This document shows positions 42,158 to 56,900 of a stretch of DNA of 64,000 nucleotides, one piece after another. The notes below the pieces were generated by a model that had not been told where the DNA came from, did no database searches, and saw only the letters and a list, made by a program, of their open reading frames with translations. The DNA lies in NCBI GenBank assembly GCA_022113835.1, contig JAILWY010000001.1, positions 2,356,001-2,420,000 on the forward strand. Reading direction: 5' to 3'. Made by a program: the position numbers and the translations under genes. The stretch's first letter is position 1; each line of letters starts with the position of its first letter. The stretch is from Atopsyche davidsoni (Eukaryota; Arthropoda; Insecta; Trichoptera; Hydrobiosidae).

Positions 42158-45100
42158 TTTTAAAAGGTTACAATTGGTGTTCGTCACCTTTTCCAAAATA
42201 GATCCATTCATATATATTAATTACCTGCTTTATAAAAAACAATTGTCAACTTTTAGAGTAACTTCTTATATATTATATTATATTTAGAATAATGAATTTA
42301 ATTTTTTATTTACACTTTTTTCTTTTAAAATAATGTTCATTATATTTTAATCTCGTATATTTTTGATGTAGACTATACTTTTTGTGGGTTAAGGTGCACA
42401 ATCTCATAATAATTGCTCACTTGTTATTCTGAAAATATGAATTTCAGCTTTCTGCAAAAGAGTGATGCGAGTGATGTAGTACACCCATCTCATAAATATT
42501 GTTTATTTATTATTTAGATGTAATTTAGATACATTGTATGGCTAATTTATTTTAAATATTATTGTTATTATTAAATATCTTACTATAAGTTTCTGTGAAT
42601 TAAATTACTTACCATCTACGTTGCTCTTTTTTTAAGTATTCTATCGAGTATTGCAGTGCGTTTGTTAAATGAAACAATTGTGTATTAACATCTTATTCAA
42701 GATTTATTTTTACAGAACAGATTGATTGGCTACAAATTATCTTGCATAGCTTTGGAGCGGCGAGCATTACCTTTCAATAACAATTAAGGCGCACCCGCTC
42801 CCGGTGGCAACAGTACATAATAGGATTCGGTTGAGATCTCACATAGATCATTCACTAAAAACAATACAATTCATAGTGTCAGTAATCTCTGCAGAGAAAA
42901 CAATTTATTCTGAGGACAAATATACATTACGACTAATTATGTGCAAGAAGGCATTTTTCTTAATTTGTTGTTAAAAAAATAGTTTAGATTATTTGCAAGT
43001 ATCCACCAAAACAGAGGCGCGATGGAACTTTATTGAAGTAAGCTCACGGGCACGTCCGGGACACAGACAAGGTATCATATTTAAGAGTGTAAGAATCTCG
43101 TTCGAACTCGGTTCCCCGATTTTATTTTGTGAAGGATTTTAACAGTCAGCTGAGAATTGAAATACAGCCTCTTGCGAAGTCCTCCTGAGTACGCGTCTGC
43201 GGAACTCACTATTCACCTACAATACTCAAACATTTCTGAAATCAGGATATGTCTTTTGACCGTTTGACCAAATCGAAAAAGGATACTTAGAAGCATACAT
43301 ATTATAAAGCTATTTAAAAATATACTTACTTAGGTTACAATATTCCACATCTTATTAAAAAAATAACATCATCTACAGAGATTATTGACAACCACAAACA
43401 TACTTGTAATATTTACAATATTTTCACAGCAATGAGCAACGGCTTGCTCGCCAATAAATATCCCGAGACCGAACCGAAGAGCTTCGGTTCGCATCCAATG
43501 TGAGAGTTCTTATCTATCTTGAACTTCTCGAGATACTAAGATCGTTACGATGTAATGTTATTCCAAAAAAATATGAAAATATCTAACAATTTGAACATTC
43601 TGGAAAAAGCAAATGAACTGGTCATTCTGAAAGCAGCGCACCCACGCAGAACGCAGTTTCCATGTGACTGATTGAAAAGTACATTTAAATATAAACTCTC
43701 AATGAAATATTAACAATCCTTATTTGCAAAACTACTTTTCAACAGTCACATGGTCAAACAATCTGTTCTCAAGTGATAAAAATGATTTTGTTGTTCACCT
43801 GATGGTTTCCCCTGTTATAATTGAAAAAATCTATTTTTTTGGAGAAAATCACCAAGAGTTTTCTGAAAGTTTTGTATGTTGTTTCATTTTCTGAATGACT
43901 AGTTCAATTATATCTGGTTCCGAGTTGAAAGGCCATATTTGTTTGCATTTACTGAATAAATACTTTTCAGTGGGCGTTGCCGGACTGGCGACTCCGCTCT
44001 GAGGTATCACAATAGTTCCTCTTCCTCTCAGTGGGTGGCGGTGACTCCCAGCACATCTCTAAGTGGGCTAATTAAAGACTGTCTCCGACAAGTTACTATC
44101 TTCAAAAGCTACGGCGGGCGAGCCTCCCGTCTAACGCTACAAGCTCCTCCCGCCGGATATTCTTTATTGTCATATTTTATTTCTCCCATGTTTGCAATGG
44201 AAAGAATACGAAATAAGCGATTGATTAATACGGGAAAAACATTTATTCAACAGTAATTGCACGGCAAAGAAATTTCAATCATTACCTATTTGTTTAGGCA
44301 TAGTAACTTCTTGGTTCGAACAGTCTAAAAATTTTACTCCAACACCTTTCATTTTAAATGTTGCCACAGCTTCGTTTTAAAAATGCCATGTGTCGACTAT
44401 AAATTTAAAAAATAACTTAAAAACACTTTATTTACAAAACCTGCACTGACCGCACTCAGGTCCCCACAAGCCAGATCACAATGCAATTTAATACAATCTT
44501 CACAATTTACAAAACTAATTGTTCTCCACTATTCAGGAACAACCAAAAAAACAAATACTACACTAAAGCGGGAGCTCTCGGTTTGGAAAATAACATTTTT
44601 TTTTATCTTGGATCAACTCATTGAATATTTTTTTTATCCAGACATAAATTTTAATTAAGCAGAAGAATCGAGAGCTCCCTTGTTTGGTGAACAAGCCTTA
44701 TTCCCAATGGAATAAATCTAGTTCATATGATAAAGGGGATGCAGCATCTGTCGGCCGGATTCATTTCCGATTTCTAACATATCCAAAATAACTCGGGAAC
44801 CCGACACGCGATGGGGCACCCCCAGGCAATGACAAATAATTGAATCACTCGGAATACGTTTAAGCGATGCTGTGCACCATTATCAAGATGAATAAAAATA
44901 TTGAATCAAAGATTTTTCCAAGATCTTCAGATAATTGACAGCTTCAAATATAATTTGAAGAATTATCACGCGTACATAGGAGATCATAAAATAGGCGATA
45001 AAGTATAACAACAATGACGAGTGATTATCAAGGGAGCGGTACACAAACTTGTCATTATATTTAATGATAAAACAAACATTCATATTTTAATATTACAAAA

Positions 45101-47940
45101 AAATCGTTAATTTAAACAGTGATTAACGCGATTAAACAAAACTTTGGACACGTTATACAATTTGTAGAACTCAACGAGGGACCACTTTATACAACCGGGA
45201 GTTGAAAAAACTTTACACAATAAAATCTAAATAATTTGTTATAAATATTTTACAAAATTCATAGCCCAGAAATATTAATCTTAAACCAAATTAAAAAAAA
45301 CTGACCAAATCCAAGATTAATACGAACGTTAACATAATATTGCAGCTACGATGTTATCTTTGGATTGCTCATCTACCATAAATAATCAAAATCATTACAA
45401 AAAGTCTAAAAAAATAGAATGAGCTAAAACCTTATAGAAGTCGAATGAAACCGTACAAAATGTAAAACAGGATAATTTCCATATATATTCCTCTAAACAT
45501 AACCGCTAACACAGACGTGAAGGGTTCGTGAACTTGCTCTTCTATTTGTTTGTGACTTACTGAGGAACAACTATTCAGTGTATTACTCTAATCAAGTATT
45601 AAAACAACAGAAGCAGGGATAATTTCTAAAGACCGATGCATTGCTAAACGTCCAAGGAGCCTTTTGGTCTCTGTAAGTACAAGCGACTGGGTCGTCTCCT
45701 AATTACTCCGCCGTGAGTCTCACGCAGCTCATCCATCTGTTTCAAAGTTCGTCAAGACGGGACATCCGTCGGAGTCCCAAGAATTTATCGTCAAATAATA
45801 TAAATGAAACAATACACAACACTAATGAAGAGGGTGATTCCCTCATCGCATACAGCTTATCATTTTTTTTCTAATTTACAATAAATGTTTTTTTTTTGTT
45901 TTTGTGAAAGAAGTATAAAACAGATAAACGTGTTGGCGGCGCATGTGGAGTTTATTCAATGCAAGGGAGTCTCCGTTATCTTAGGGATCGATTTGTAAAT
46001 AAATGAAAGTAATGACTGAGTCGCTTGTCGGGTGTGTGGGGTGTGTTAGTTGGGGTCGGGTCGAGTTAAGTCGGGTTACTGAGGCACTAAGCTGCGGGCG
46101 GTCCCCTCGCCCTCCCTACCCCTGCTACAGGCCGACTGGCCCGAGGATCTACCTTTATATAATATTCATTTCAATTACTACATATTTACATCTATATATA
46201 CTCAACTTACATAGATTTAGACTTTTTATCATTATCATAACATTTCTTTCTTTTTACTTTAAATCTTCACATAGGCGAATATTACGATCGATCAAAATAT
46301 ATATATATATATATATAATTTTAGTATTTAGTATTTAGTGTAACCGTGGAAGGTTCTCTATGCTTTTAACTCATTATATCACACTAGCTCATTTCAGAAA
46401 TGAGATTTTTTTAAAGTAAATAATTCATATACTGCGTGCGGTTCGACCTCTTATTTTTCAATACTCGTCGATCGTCATCAAAAGCCCGAAGTCTTGGCGA
46501 GACGTATCGCTCGACCAAAACCACAAAAGGTAAAAAAAACCGAGATCTCGACGCTTTCAAGAGGAACACAGTCGAGGCGCTAATATGAACGTGGAGACTG
46601 ATATCGTCGTTCAGTTTTGGGTTTTTTCACTTTAGCTAGACGGAAATGCGATTTAGAAGACATCGCACCGGGCACGACAACAACCGAGATAACATCTCTA
46701 ATATGAAGCCGACCGTTTTTTAAAGCGTTTTAAATATTAGGGACTGCAAAAATAGAGGCGGTCTCCACACGCAATCCACGAATGCTGTGCCCTCCGGACA
46801 CGGCTCAGGTCACTCGCCGACTCCGGAAGATTCCTTCAAAACATGCTCATGCCAAATCTTTATTGTGCTGGCGATTTAAATTAGTGATAGCAGCGAGCGA
46901 TTCAAAGCTTTCACAATTCCGGTTCACCGTGTGAATAGGCTCAATGAAGAAGCGTGTTCTACAAAAGCTTATGAAAAACTAGCTAAAAATATTTTATTTG
47001 CTATTAAGATTATGATCCTGTAAATTAATGATACGTTTTTCTGAATTCATATTTTTGGTATGAAAATTATCAATAATTTTTATATATGCATTGCATATTT
47101 AGATGTACCCGTTTTTACGGTTTTACACTTTTACTCTGTGCTAAACAATTTTAAAAGAAAATAGCTTCTTAACGTAAACAAAAAAAGTTTCTGTCTAGTA
47201 GTGTCACGTACCAATGCCGTCCAATCAAAACTTCTTTTTAATTACAAAACACTAAAAAATTGTTTGAAAAGCATCTCAAAGTAGTTTTGTACAAATCACG
47301 TTTAGCATGGATTTCGGGGTAACGTGTCAATATTTTAAAAAAGTTAGCAATTGAAGGCATTTTTTTACGATGCGTGCACAGTAGAGATTTAGCAAACAAA
47401 CATTGTGTTTGAGTATGGACGTGGAATCATCCGGAATGAATCGCTTGCGGGTTCAATTACGATGGGCGCAATCAAATGACATTGATAATCAACTGAATAT
47501 GAATAGTTCACTCGCGTAATCGAAAAATTCACCGAGATAGATTTTAAGATTACTCGAATGACTTACTCATATTTTTTTATATACTACAGTGAAATTTGTA
47601 AACACAATCGATATTTTTGGAATTCCTACTCTTTAATATTTGTGAAGTTAAAATAAAAATAAAACCCAAGAAGAATATTAAAATTTGTTCAGATAGATAA
47701 TAATTTATAATTATTTGTAATTTTTTATTTTTGGATGTTTTTTTGGTTTACAAATTTCCCTGACGATATGCGAATGGATTGATGGTTTGCCGCTCGCGAC
47801 TCGCTCGGCGGCGAGGCTGGCGAGGCTGGCGAGGCGCGGCGCCCGAGGAGGCCGGACGGTCACAGGTCGTGGTAAGGCAGACAGCAGACGCCGAGGAGCG
47901 CGCCGGCGAGCGCCAGGGCGGCCAGCAGCGCGGCCGGCCC
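42158..47940. other. Non-coding stretch, possibly long 3' UTR of Mob2
   Basis: This region lies between two convergent genes. From about 42,700 to 47,000 it is less AT-rich than the 27-38 kb region but has no recognisable exon. A minus-strand AATAAA (tttatt near 42703) would fit a Mob2 3' UTR of some 5 kb, but that is inference. An AT microsatellite lies at about 46296-46318. A 30-codon minus-strand ORF at 45644-45736 after a cag is the most protein-like item and is unproven. Confidence 0.4.
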
Positions 47941-50900
47941 CTAGGCGGGGGTGGGCGCGGGCGCGGGCAGGGGGGCTGGCGCTGGAGCTGGAGCTCGCCC
48001 CGCGCCGGGCTGCGCCACGATGGGCCGCAGCGAGGCGTCCCCGTCCACCACCGCCTCCGCCCCTCCGGCCGCCCCCGCCCCCGCCCCCGCCCCCGCGGGC
48101 TCGTCCGTGAGGCGCAGCGCGATCTCGAGGTCGCGCAGCACTTCGGTTTCTTTGGGTTCTATAAGGCTGAATCGCCTGAAACAAAACGAAACACATCAGT
48201 AAACTGCTGGCTTTCTACAGAGTATCGAGTATTTGTGTAGTCTATGGTGTCCTGAGCACTGGCAACATAGGGCCCGCTCTATGAGAGGGGACTCCGAGAG
48301 CGGCCATTACAGTTCTGTCATCTGAGAGAGAGAGAACGCCGCGCGGACGCGCGGCGTCATTGACTTGATAATGTAATCCCACCACGTATTGTAATAAAGA
48401 CCTGAACCACACGCCCCCTTGTATTATTCTGATTACAATTTGTTAGTTCAGTAAAACAAAAACTCCACGATTCCCTCCCCGCCCCGCCGAGAAACAGCCG
48501 CGACAGGGAGCCCACCGGCGACGCAAATCGCTGGACCCTGGCGCGGAACGACCCAAGGTGGGCACCACGGAGCGGACGGCGCGAGACTTGCGGATTACTT
48601 CTCCCATCCGCACGTCTCAGGGCAGCGGAAAGAAACGGAGAGCAGCGTCTTCTTCTGGGCCCGCCGCTACCCAGCGGTGGGAGCACAAGAAGACAAGACA
48701 TGAAGAAAGTCCTTGACGAGTTTTTTGTCCATATTTCTTGTATGTTTTTCTCCTTTTCCTATGCCTTCAAGGAGGCGCCGAATAAATGAATACGCTCCCG
48801 CAACCCGGAAGACTGCCGAGAGGCTTACTCGGGTGCGGGGTACAAACAAATACCCGATACTCTTTTTGGACACCCTGTCGGCGTGTTATCAGCAATTTTC
48901 GTTCCAGATTAGAAGAGTGCCAGCAGCGCGTAACGGTCACCATTTGGATAACATCATTTTTTCGAAATAATTTTAAAAAAAAAACTTCATTACTAGTAGT
49001 TTTTTGTTTTACTGAACTAACAAATACCCGATACTCTGTTTGGACACACTGTACATAAAAAAAAAACATTAATTAAGAAAAACTACCGACAAGCCTGCCT
49101 CGTCCCCGCGCACTCCTCCAATAATACAAAACTGATTACGAGCGCACATTCAGACTATTTTTGGGTCGGATTGCGGTATATTTGACTAAGAGTCCTGCGG
49201 TTACCTGTGTAGGGCGGTGAGGTGCGCAAAGGTGAGGTTGAGGTGCGAGTGCAGGCGCAGGAGGGCAACCTCCCGGAAGTGCGCGGCGTACAGGTGCGCC
49301 ACCACGTGGAACAGCAGCCGCAGGATCTTGCGCACGATGCTCTCGAACGACGTGGGGAACTCGTTAGCTGAAACACACAGAAGAAAGGGTCACGGCATAA
49401 TCCAGCAAAACCTGATAATTGGCCCATTCAAACTTTCCACGCTGTTAAATCTCGCATCATCAAATTAGACGCTCTATCCTTATCTTTATTTCCTCCGCCT
49501 TGTAAATCTGACATTTTTCAGCAAACAATGAAAAAACCAAATTACAGACTCGCTTCTTCTCATTATTGATATTTAGACATCTGATGCAGCTTATCTGGGT
49601 TAAGGCAGCTCCCGTCAATGGTCCACAATAAAAAAAATAGTTTAATCTTTATACCGATTGAACAATTTCTTACGCCCCAATTCAGAAAGACCGGTGAAAG
49701 TCAACAACGATTATCAAGCTGTCAAATACGTCACACAGGTTGCATAAAACACTATTTCGTTAATTGATTACAAGTGATAAAATTGAAAAAAATAAGTGTA
49801 TCTACCAATTATAACGCTTTGACCTTATTTATAGATTTCTAACAAGAGAAATAACATTTTATACAATTTGACAACTCGGTAATCGCTGCTCACTCGAATC
49901 AGTATTTCAGAATTCGGGAGTAACTCGCGTAAATGATCTTGCGCAAGCTTCGTTATTTGACAATCGCTGATGGCAGAATACACCTCTTCTGGTGTGTGCC
50001 AAGATGCCGGGCACTCATGATTTCGACATTCGCATTGTTTTCTAGATATTTCCGCGTCAGTTTTGCGTTAGAGATCCACGAAGCCGTCCTGCATGGCCCG
50101 GCAAGTGGATCACTCCGCCACAACACACAGAGTTGCCGATATGTGTTTGAACGATTAGAAGTGCATTTCATTGAAGCAATGCATCTGCGCCTAGACAAGA
50201 ACTACATAATCACTGCAGAAAAAAATATTTGTAAAAAAAATCCGGGTGTTATGCGCGTAACATCGTGTATGAATTGGTTGAAATGTATTGGGACTAATAA
50301 TAAATAAAAATACATTTTTTTTTTAACCTATCATCAAATTTTTTAATTGATCTGAAAATTGAAGAAACATACACACAGAAGATGCGGGATTAAAAAAGTA
50401 ATTAAATGATTATATATTTACGTTTAAAACAAACAGAAAGAGGTACTTTGATAAATACCGTTGTTAACCTGCGCGTCCTCTTTTACAGCAAAGAATGGAA
50501 ATAACAAGAAAAAAACGCCAACTTCGGTTCTCACTGAAGACAATTGAAAATAGGTTATGTCTACTGGCTAAGTTTTTTCTCGCTGCTACTAAGAACACCG
50601 GTGGACGACCGCTAAAGGCACACGTGCGCGTTTGGAGTGGTAAACTCGAACACTTACTCATTCATCGTCATAATGATAAGCAAAATCACGTTCGATTCCT
50701 AACAGCGTGAAATTTACATATAAAAATTGAATACTTGGTTGAATTCAACTGTAAAAGTATTTGTATTGTTAAAATATTTAAATGATGCTTTCGCGAATAA
50801 TATCGTTATTATCGAAAAGATTTTTTTCCGTTGTCGAAGCCAACCGAGACTTTGACAAAACCATTCTGTTATCAATACAAAAAACAAGTATGTATAAGAA

Positions 50901-53900
50901 GTATTATTTAAAATATTTAATAGCAGGCTTAAAATAACACACATTCTTTCTTTGGATCCAATTACATTTCAGTTTACATTATTCAAGTCTTATTCCCTTG
51001 TATTTCGTTTTCTGTCGGCACACAAAGGAGCTTCGAGCAGCCTGAGCCAGGTCTCCTCCTCCCGACGCATGTAATCAGTCCAATTATACAATTACCTCAG
51101 ATGTTTTCGACCAGCAAGTGAATCCCACTCGTGCTTCGGGCCCGAGGAGTTATTCAAATAATTGCCGACCTACTTTCCTCACACGGACAGCCTACACAAC
51201 GACCCCAGACAAAAAAAAAACAATACCTTCTGAAAATATCGTAAATGTAGTCAAAACTTAACGCAACAATACACTATTACTACACTGTACATCTAGCGAA
51301 GTCATAAAGCTTTAAAAGCTATAAAATTAACCGGTGAAAGCTACAGTTGACAAATCGAAATGTACACCGAATTGATAATCTTATTATCCAAACTTCTAAA
51401 CTGTAATATGCCACTTTTTGCGATAAATTACAAATTGAACATTTGACCAAACGAACGTCAATTTTGACTTGTTGCTTTAATTTAATTTGTCGATCCAGTC
51501 GAGATAATTGACAAAAAAAGAGCTGATTTTCTCTTTTATTACAATTGTGATTGATTGGTTCGATTTTATTTATCACTAGCGGATACCCGGCGCGTTCTAC
51601 TGCGCTAAATAAAGAAATAAAATACTTTTTTTATTTGTTCGAAAAAAAAAAAAGGAAATTTTGTTTATTTATTGACTTTTTATCTTAATGCTAGCGGACA
51701 TATTGAGTTTTTTCGGTAGGTGTGTAAACATAAAATTTTTTTTTTGGCGTTCCAACTCTAAACGCAACATAACAGGAATTTTGCGAAAAACAGGAATTTT
51801 CTATGTTCAAACCAGCAATACTTAGCGATTGGCCATGAGCCTTGTTGATAGTTATTACAACAGCACAATTTAGGTGGATCTAAGTTGCGAATGAGCATCT
51901 ATGGTGAACCAACTTTTAAAGTTAAGATGTGTGGTGGCATTCCAGATGGTTCCAAAGAGTTAAAAATCTCTATTGGATAGTTGACTCTATTTTGGAACTT
52001 CATTATGCAGCAATGTTTTCGCAAAATTATTGTAGATGTGCTCCTCGTTCTTCGACATTTTTTTTCAGTAAAATAAACACGTTGACCGTTTTCTAAATGA
52101 ACAGCAAGATTGGATTGAACAGTTGGATATCGTTCGTGAATACTGAAACCAAGAATTCGCCAGACAGCTTCATTACTGCGACCCATCTGAAATTGAGTGA
52201 TTTCATAGTTTCGATTTGAAAGCTCAAACACTGCCATATCACTGCCTTTGTTAACATATTTGCATATGTCCTTGCATATGAATTTCACGGAGTTGCAGTG
52301 TTCCACATTGATATATGATTGAAATGTTTTTTACAGTATTGGACTGTATGGAACAATCCATATATTATCAATGTCAATATCGACGTTTCTTAATTTAATG
52401 GTGGTGGTGTATCCTCCATCTTCTGGCTTTCGTAGACCAGTTTGAGTTTCATCGATCAAATCGCGTGGATATCTTTTCGTGCATTTGCCGTCTTTTATGC
52501 AAGGCGAATTCATATGCAACACTCCGCATGGGCCGTGATGTTCTTACAAACAACGTCAAAAAGTATCAGATCTTCACGTTGATGCGGGTGTTCAGCAGAT
52601 ATAAGATCGATGTCGATTTGAGTTGGAATAATTTTTTCAATAGACGAAACTTGTAATACGAATATTTTCGTATAATAATTTTTTTCCCATATATAAACAG
52701 ACAAACTCATTATGATAAAACACGTTGTGAATGACAGATAGTGATTTTGTTTTGAAAGTCCGTACGATCTGTCCGCGCGATCTTCACAATGTTCTTTTTT
52801 CAATTTTTTGCGAGGAACGATGTCCACTTTACAGATGTTGAAAATTTTTGTATGGAAAATATCAAAAATCGACCTAATTCTGTTCCGTAAGTTCGGCAGC
52901 CTGTAACGGCAAGTTCATTCTAATATTTACAAACATCAATATCAGTATTTCTCGATTGGTAGCCATGCAGGCAGCCAGCTTCAAGGCATTTTCGCGTATA
53001 TGCAATACGCGAAAATGGCAGTTCCTTTTATGAATTGGAAACTTTTGTATGGGATTTTTCTTAATTGAATAAACCAAATTTGATAATCAATTTTTATAAT
53101 TTTAGTGGTCTAGATTACTCTCGGTATTTTTGGCTTTCAAATAAACACGGTGTGGGGCTCGTCGGTCGTACGGTTTCAAAGCCTATAGCGGACTAACAAA
53201 CATTTTTAGTGTTTTATATATATAGATTAGTTTAATTTTTCAAGCAATTTAAAAAAAAAAAAAAAAAAAGATACACCTTTTTCGAAACGCAGGCGATTAT
53301 ATGCTTGTGACAAAGTTTGAAAGGATATGATATCGATCAGTCCATTTGGCATCGAGAGTGTGGATAGAGCAGTGGCACGGTAACGCGGATCAGCTCGAGA
53401 CCGAGCGTGCTATTCGTCAATTGGTTTTTAAGCGGAGTACAAGTGTGGGCATGCGATAATGTTGTACAACAGCTTAATAAGCCGGCAACGGAGAGCCGGT
53501 CGATTTGAGCTTAATGAATCTGCTGGGACGCCGCGACGCGGTTCACTCGGCGGCCAGCGATGCCCGCAGTCGAGTATTCGATTACAAATAACAATCGATT
53601 CGTTCGAATAAATCTGAATCACAACAATTCATTCAAAATTCATGGCGTGTTAATTTTTTCAAGTAGATTCATTCATAGTATGGTGGGGCAACTCTTTCAA
53701 CATTGGCATTTGTTGAAAGGGGCGCGACCGGTGAGCCAACATGTTCGGATAATCGATTAAAAATGAAGTAACAATCAAATATTTGAGTACTTGGTGGAAT
53801 TCCATTTTGATATTTTAAATAAAATACTGAGTCAAGTTCAGTTTGATTCAGCCAACGCGAAAGGTTGGCGAAACCGGTCACCGATAAAAATTAACACGTG

Positions 53901-56900
53901 GAAAAATCACTCAACTATTTTATTTATAATATTAAAAATATATGTCTATTTTGTGGATTGAACGTCAATAAAGTGCGTTTTAACTACCTTTACAGGCTTA
54001 TATTACTTACTAATATGATTAGGCATATTTTTTGAAATATTGAAAATGATTCAAAGAAACTCTCAGAAAAATATCATCGTGAATTGGCCTGGGCAGATTG
54101 GTTCGTGTGTATATTATGATTGTTAAAAATTCTCGATTAACACAGTTGACTCGTTAGTACAAGGGTAAGCTTGGAGGTGTAGTTTCGAATCCTACACAAG
54201 TCACGATGATATTTTTCTGAGAGTTTCTTTGAATAATTTTCAATATGTGAAAAAATATGCCTAATCATATTAGTAAGTAATATTAAAAATCGCAAATATT
54301 TTTTTTTTCGATATTTATTCCCATCACTAGTAGCGGTGGCCGCTCACGGGCGTCCGTCCCGCCAACTGTCCTGAGGTCCGCGCGCCACCACTCATTATTT
54401 AATTTGTGCAATATCGGTCAATATCACGCCGCCGCACTGTCACAACACGGGGGCCGCAAGGAGGGGGCCACGAGGAGGGGGCCACGAGGAGGGGGCCACG
54501 AGGAGGGAGGCGATTTGCATCTCAGTGGGAGCCCCGGAGGGCGAGACGGGCGCGGACCAGCGGCACTGTGCCCTGAGCGATTCTGGCTCCAATGATATTT
54601 GGCAGGACGCTAATGTGAAGGACCTGGAGACCCACTACACTATTTTCCCCTTAGAAAACCATGAGCACTAATTCAGCATTAATTTATGCTCAGTGAGATG
54701 AAGAAGAGCGTGCTTGAAGTCGGTTAGATCGTGCGCAGATCTCTAATAGATTCTACCCATACTAGTGGTTGAGCTAATGATGAGATATTCATTCAGCGCA
54801 ACGCGACACTTTTCATCCCGTGAGTCCTTCGATACTACTATATTCCTTCCGCAATACCTACTTCAAATATAATTTCTCACTATCACTTGTTGTAACGAGG
54901 TTGCACCATACGTCAAGTTGATAATGAAGAGATTTAATATATTATCCACGAATTCTGCAGCTCCCTTTCAAGCACGAAGGTTAAGAGAGAAAACGTTGGC
55001 AGTTTTCATACAGATGCATCAAGAAGAGATACAGAATAGATTTCAATACAAAATGACAAGCACGGTGTGTTCATGCTACTGCATGTTATTTGATGCTACA
55101 GTTCAAGTTTAAAGCATCACGTTTCGTATTTACTGACACGAGAAGCGAGTAATGATATTTTGATATTCTACAAAATATAAGAGTAAAACTGGTGAAATGT
55201 CAGCTTTATATTTTAATTGAAGATGGACGACTTTCGAACAATTATAAAAACTTATTATTAGAAAAACGTTGTATCTGATATTCATTATTAAAATAGAGCA
55301 GCCCAAGCGCACAGAGGAAAAATTCACTTATCTGGTGGTCAAAAAGTTGCTATTGCTGTGCCTCTAATTTTAAAAGCACAATTTTACTAGAACTAACAAT
55401 TTTTTTTAAATATAACTAATTAATCATTATGAGTGATCAACGCACGTGTATATGTCATTGATCCTAAATGGGTGCCTCTCCTTAGAGGAGGTTGGCGACC
55501 TTCTCACTAAGCATAAATGTATGCTGAATTAGGGTTCATGGTTAGTGGCTCCGGGTCCTTCCGCGAATGAACTTATCTGCTAAATATATTTTTAGTGTAC
55601 AGCAATCAAATGTAAGGCGACTGGCCGTACGATTTAGAACACTGGTTCCCAAAGTGGTCAATATCGACTTCCAGGGGTCGCTTTTGCCCTGCAAGGCGTC
55701 GATGACAGCGAAAAATTAAATTGGAGGTCCACGAACTGTAAATGGGGGTCTACGAGAGTGGATTCCATTTAAGCAGGTCATCACCAAAATTTAGGCATTC
55801 CGTAAATGTTATAATGCACCTAACACAGATTGTATCTATGTACTTAAATAATAATGCTGTTAATCCTGCATTATGGACTATCGCAAGATGGTTTTTGATA
55901 GCTTTTCCATCTTCATACCACATGGAAAAGGGTTTCAGTGCAGTTGTCAATCTTACAAAAAAAAAAATATATTGAAAATCACTGGGGTTAGGTTAGGTAT
56001 TTAAGGTTAAATCTGACTTATTTCAAGCCAAATTGATGAAGATTTAATTTTGATTGATTGATTTTTTTTCGTGAATTTTACTATACCTGCATTTTGTTTG
56101 TTTTTAATTTATATAAAAAACATATATTTTAACTTTTTAATTTTTAAATCCACTGTACAGTAAAATCCCATGAAAGTGAGATGTTTGTATATCAGATGTC
56201 AAAAATATGTTTGAAGTTGATGAATTTGTAAAAATTCAATATTAGCAAGGCATGGATCAAAGAAAAATAGGAAAACTCGACAAGGGATCGACGGGACAAA
56301 ATAGCTTGAGGCCTATGGTTTAGAACGCGGAAGTGGATGTTCGGGACTCACCGTATTTGGTAGGGAAGATGTTCTCGTCGCTGACCGTCTTCTGGGTGAA
56401 GGTCATGACGTAGTCGATGTACTGCGGGGCGGCCACCCTGGTCTTCTTGCCCTTCTCGTCGAACCAGGGGTAGGCGCGCGCGCCCGGGCCCGCCATGTCC
56501 GGGCACGCGGCGGCCGTGCAGAACTCGCTCACGGCGCCGTACACCAGGTTCACGTGGTCGAACAACGCCAGCGCTGCAACACGACACAACACCCCATCAG
56601 CAACCATAACACTACCATTGGAATATTCGATCAATGCTACTGAATACAAGTACAGTAATACCCCGCTTTACGCGACCCCGTTATGAGCTGTTTCACTATA
56701 ACGCAAATTTCTTATTTTATGAATGTGTACGAACATAATGTAGTCATTGACATCTCTTAACAATTAAAAACAGCGTTGGGTGTTATGAACGTATTTTACA
56801 AGAACGTAAAAGAAACGCTACCCAAAAGACAATACATGTATTTTTCAGTAAAAATAACGTGTAATACTGCATAAAGTGTTCTTAGAATTAAAGTGATAGA

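Noticed and set aside
47779..48240. Long plus-strand ORFs (153, 107 and 83 codons)
   Set aside because: They are shadows of the GC-rich minus-strand Mob2 last exon, with low-complexity Ala/Arg/Pro content.
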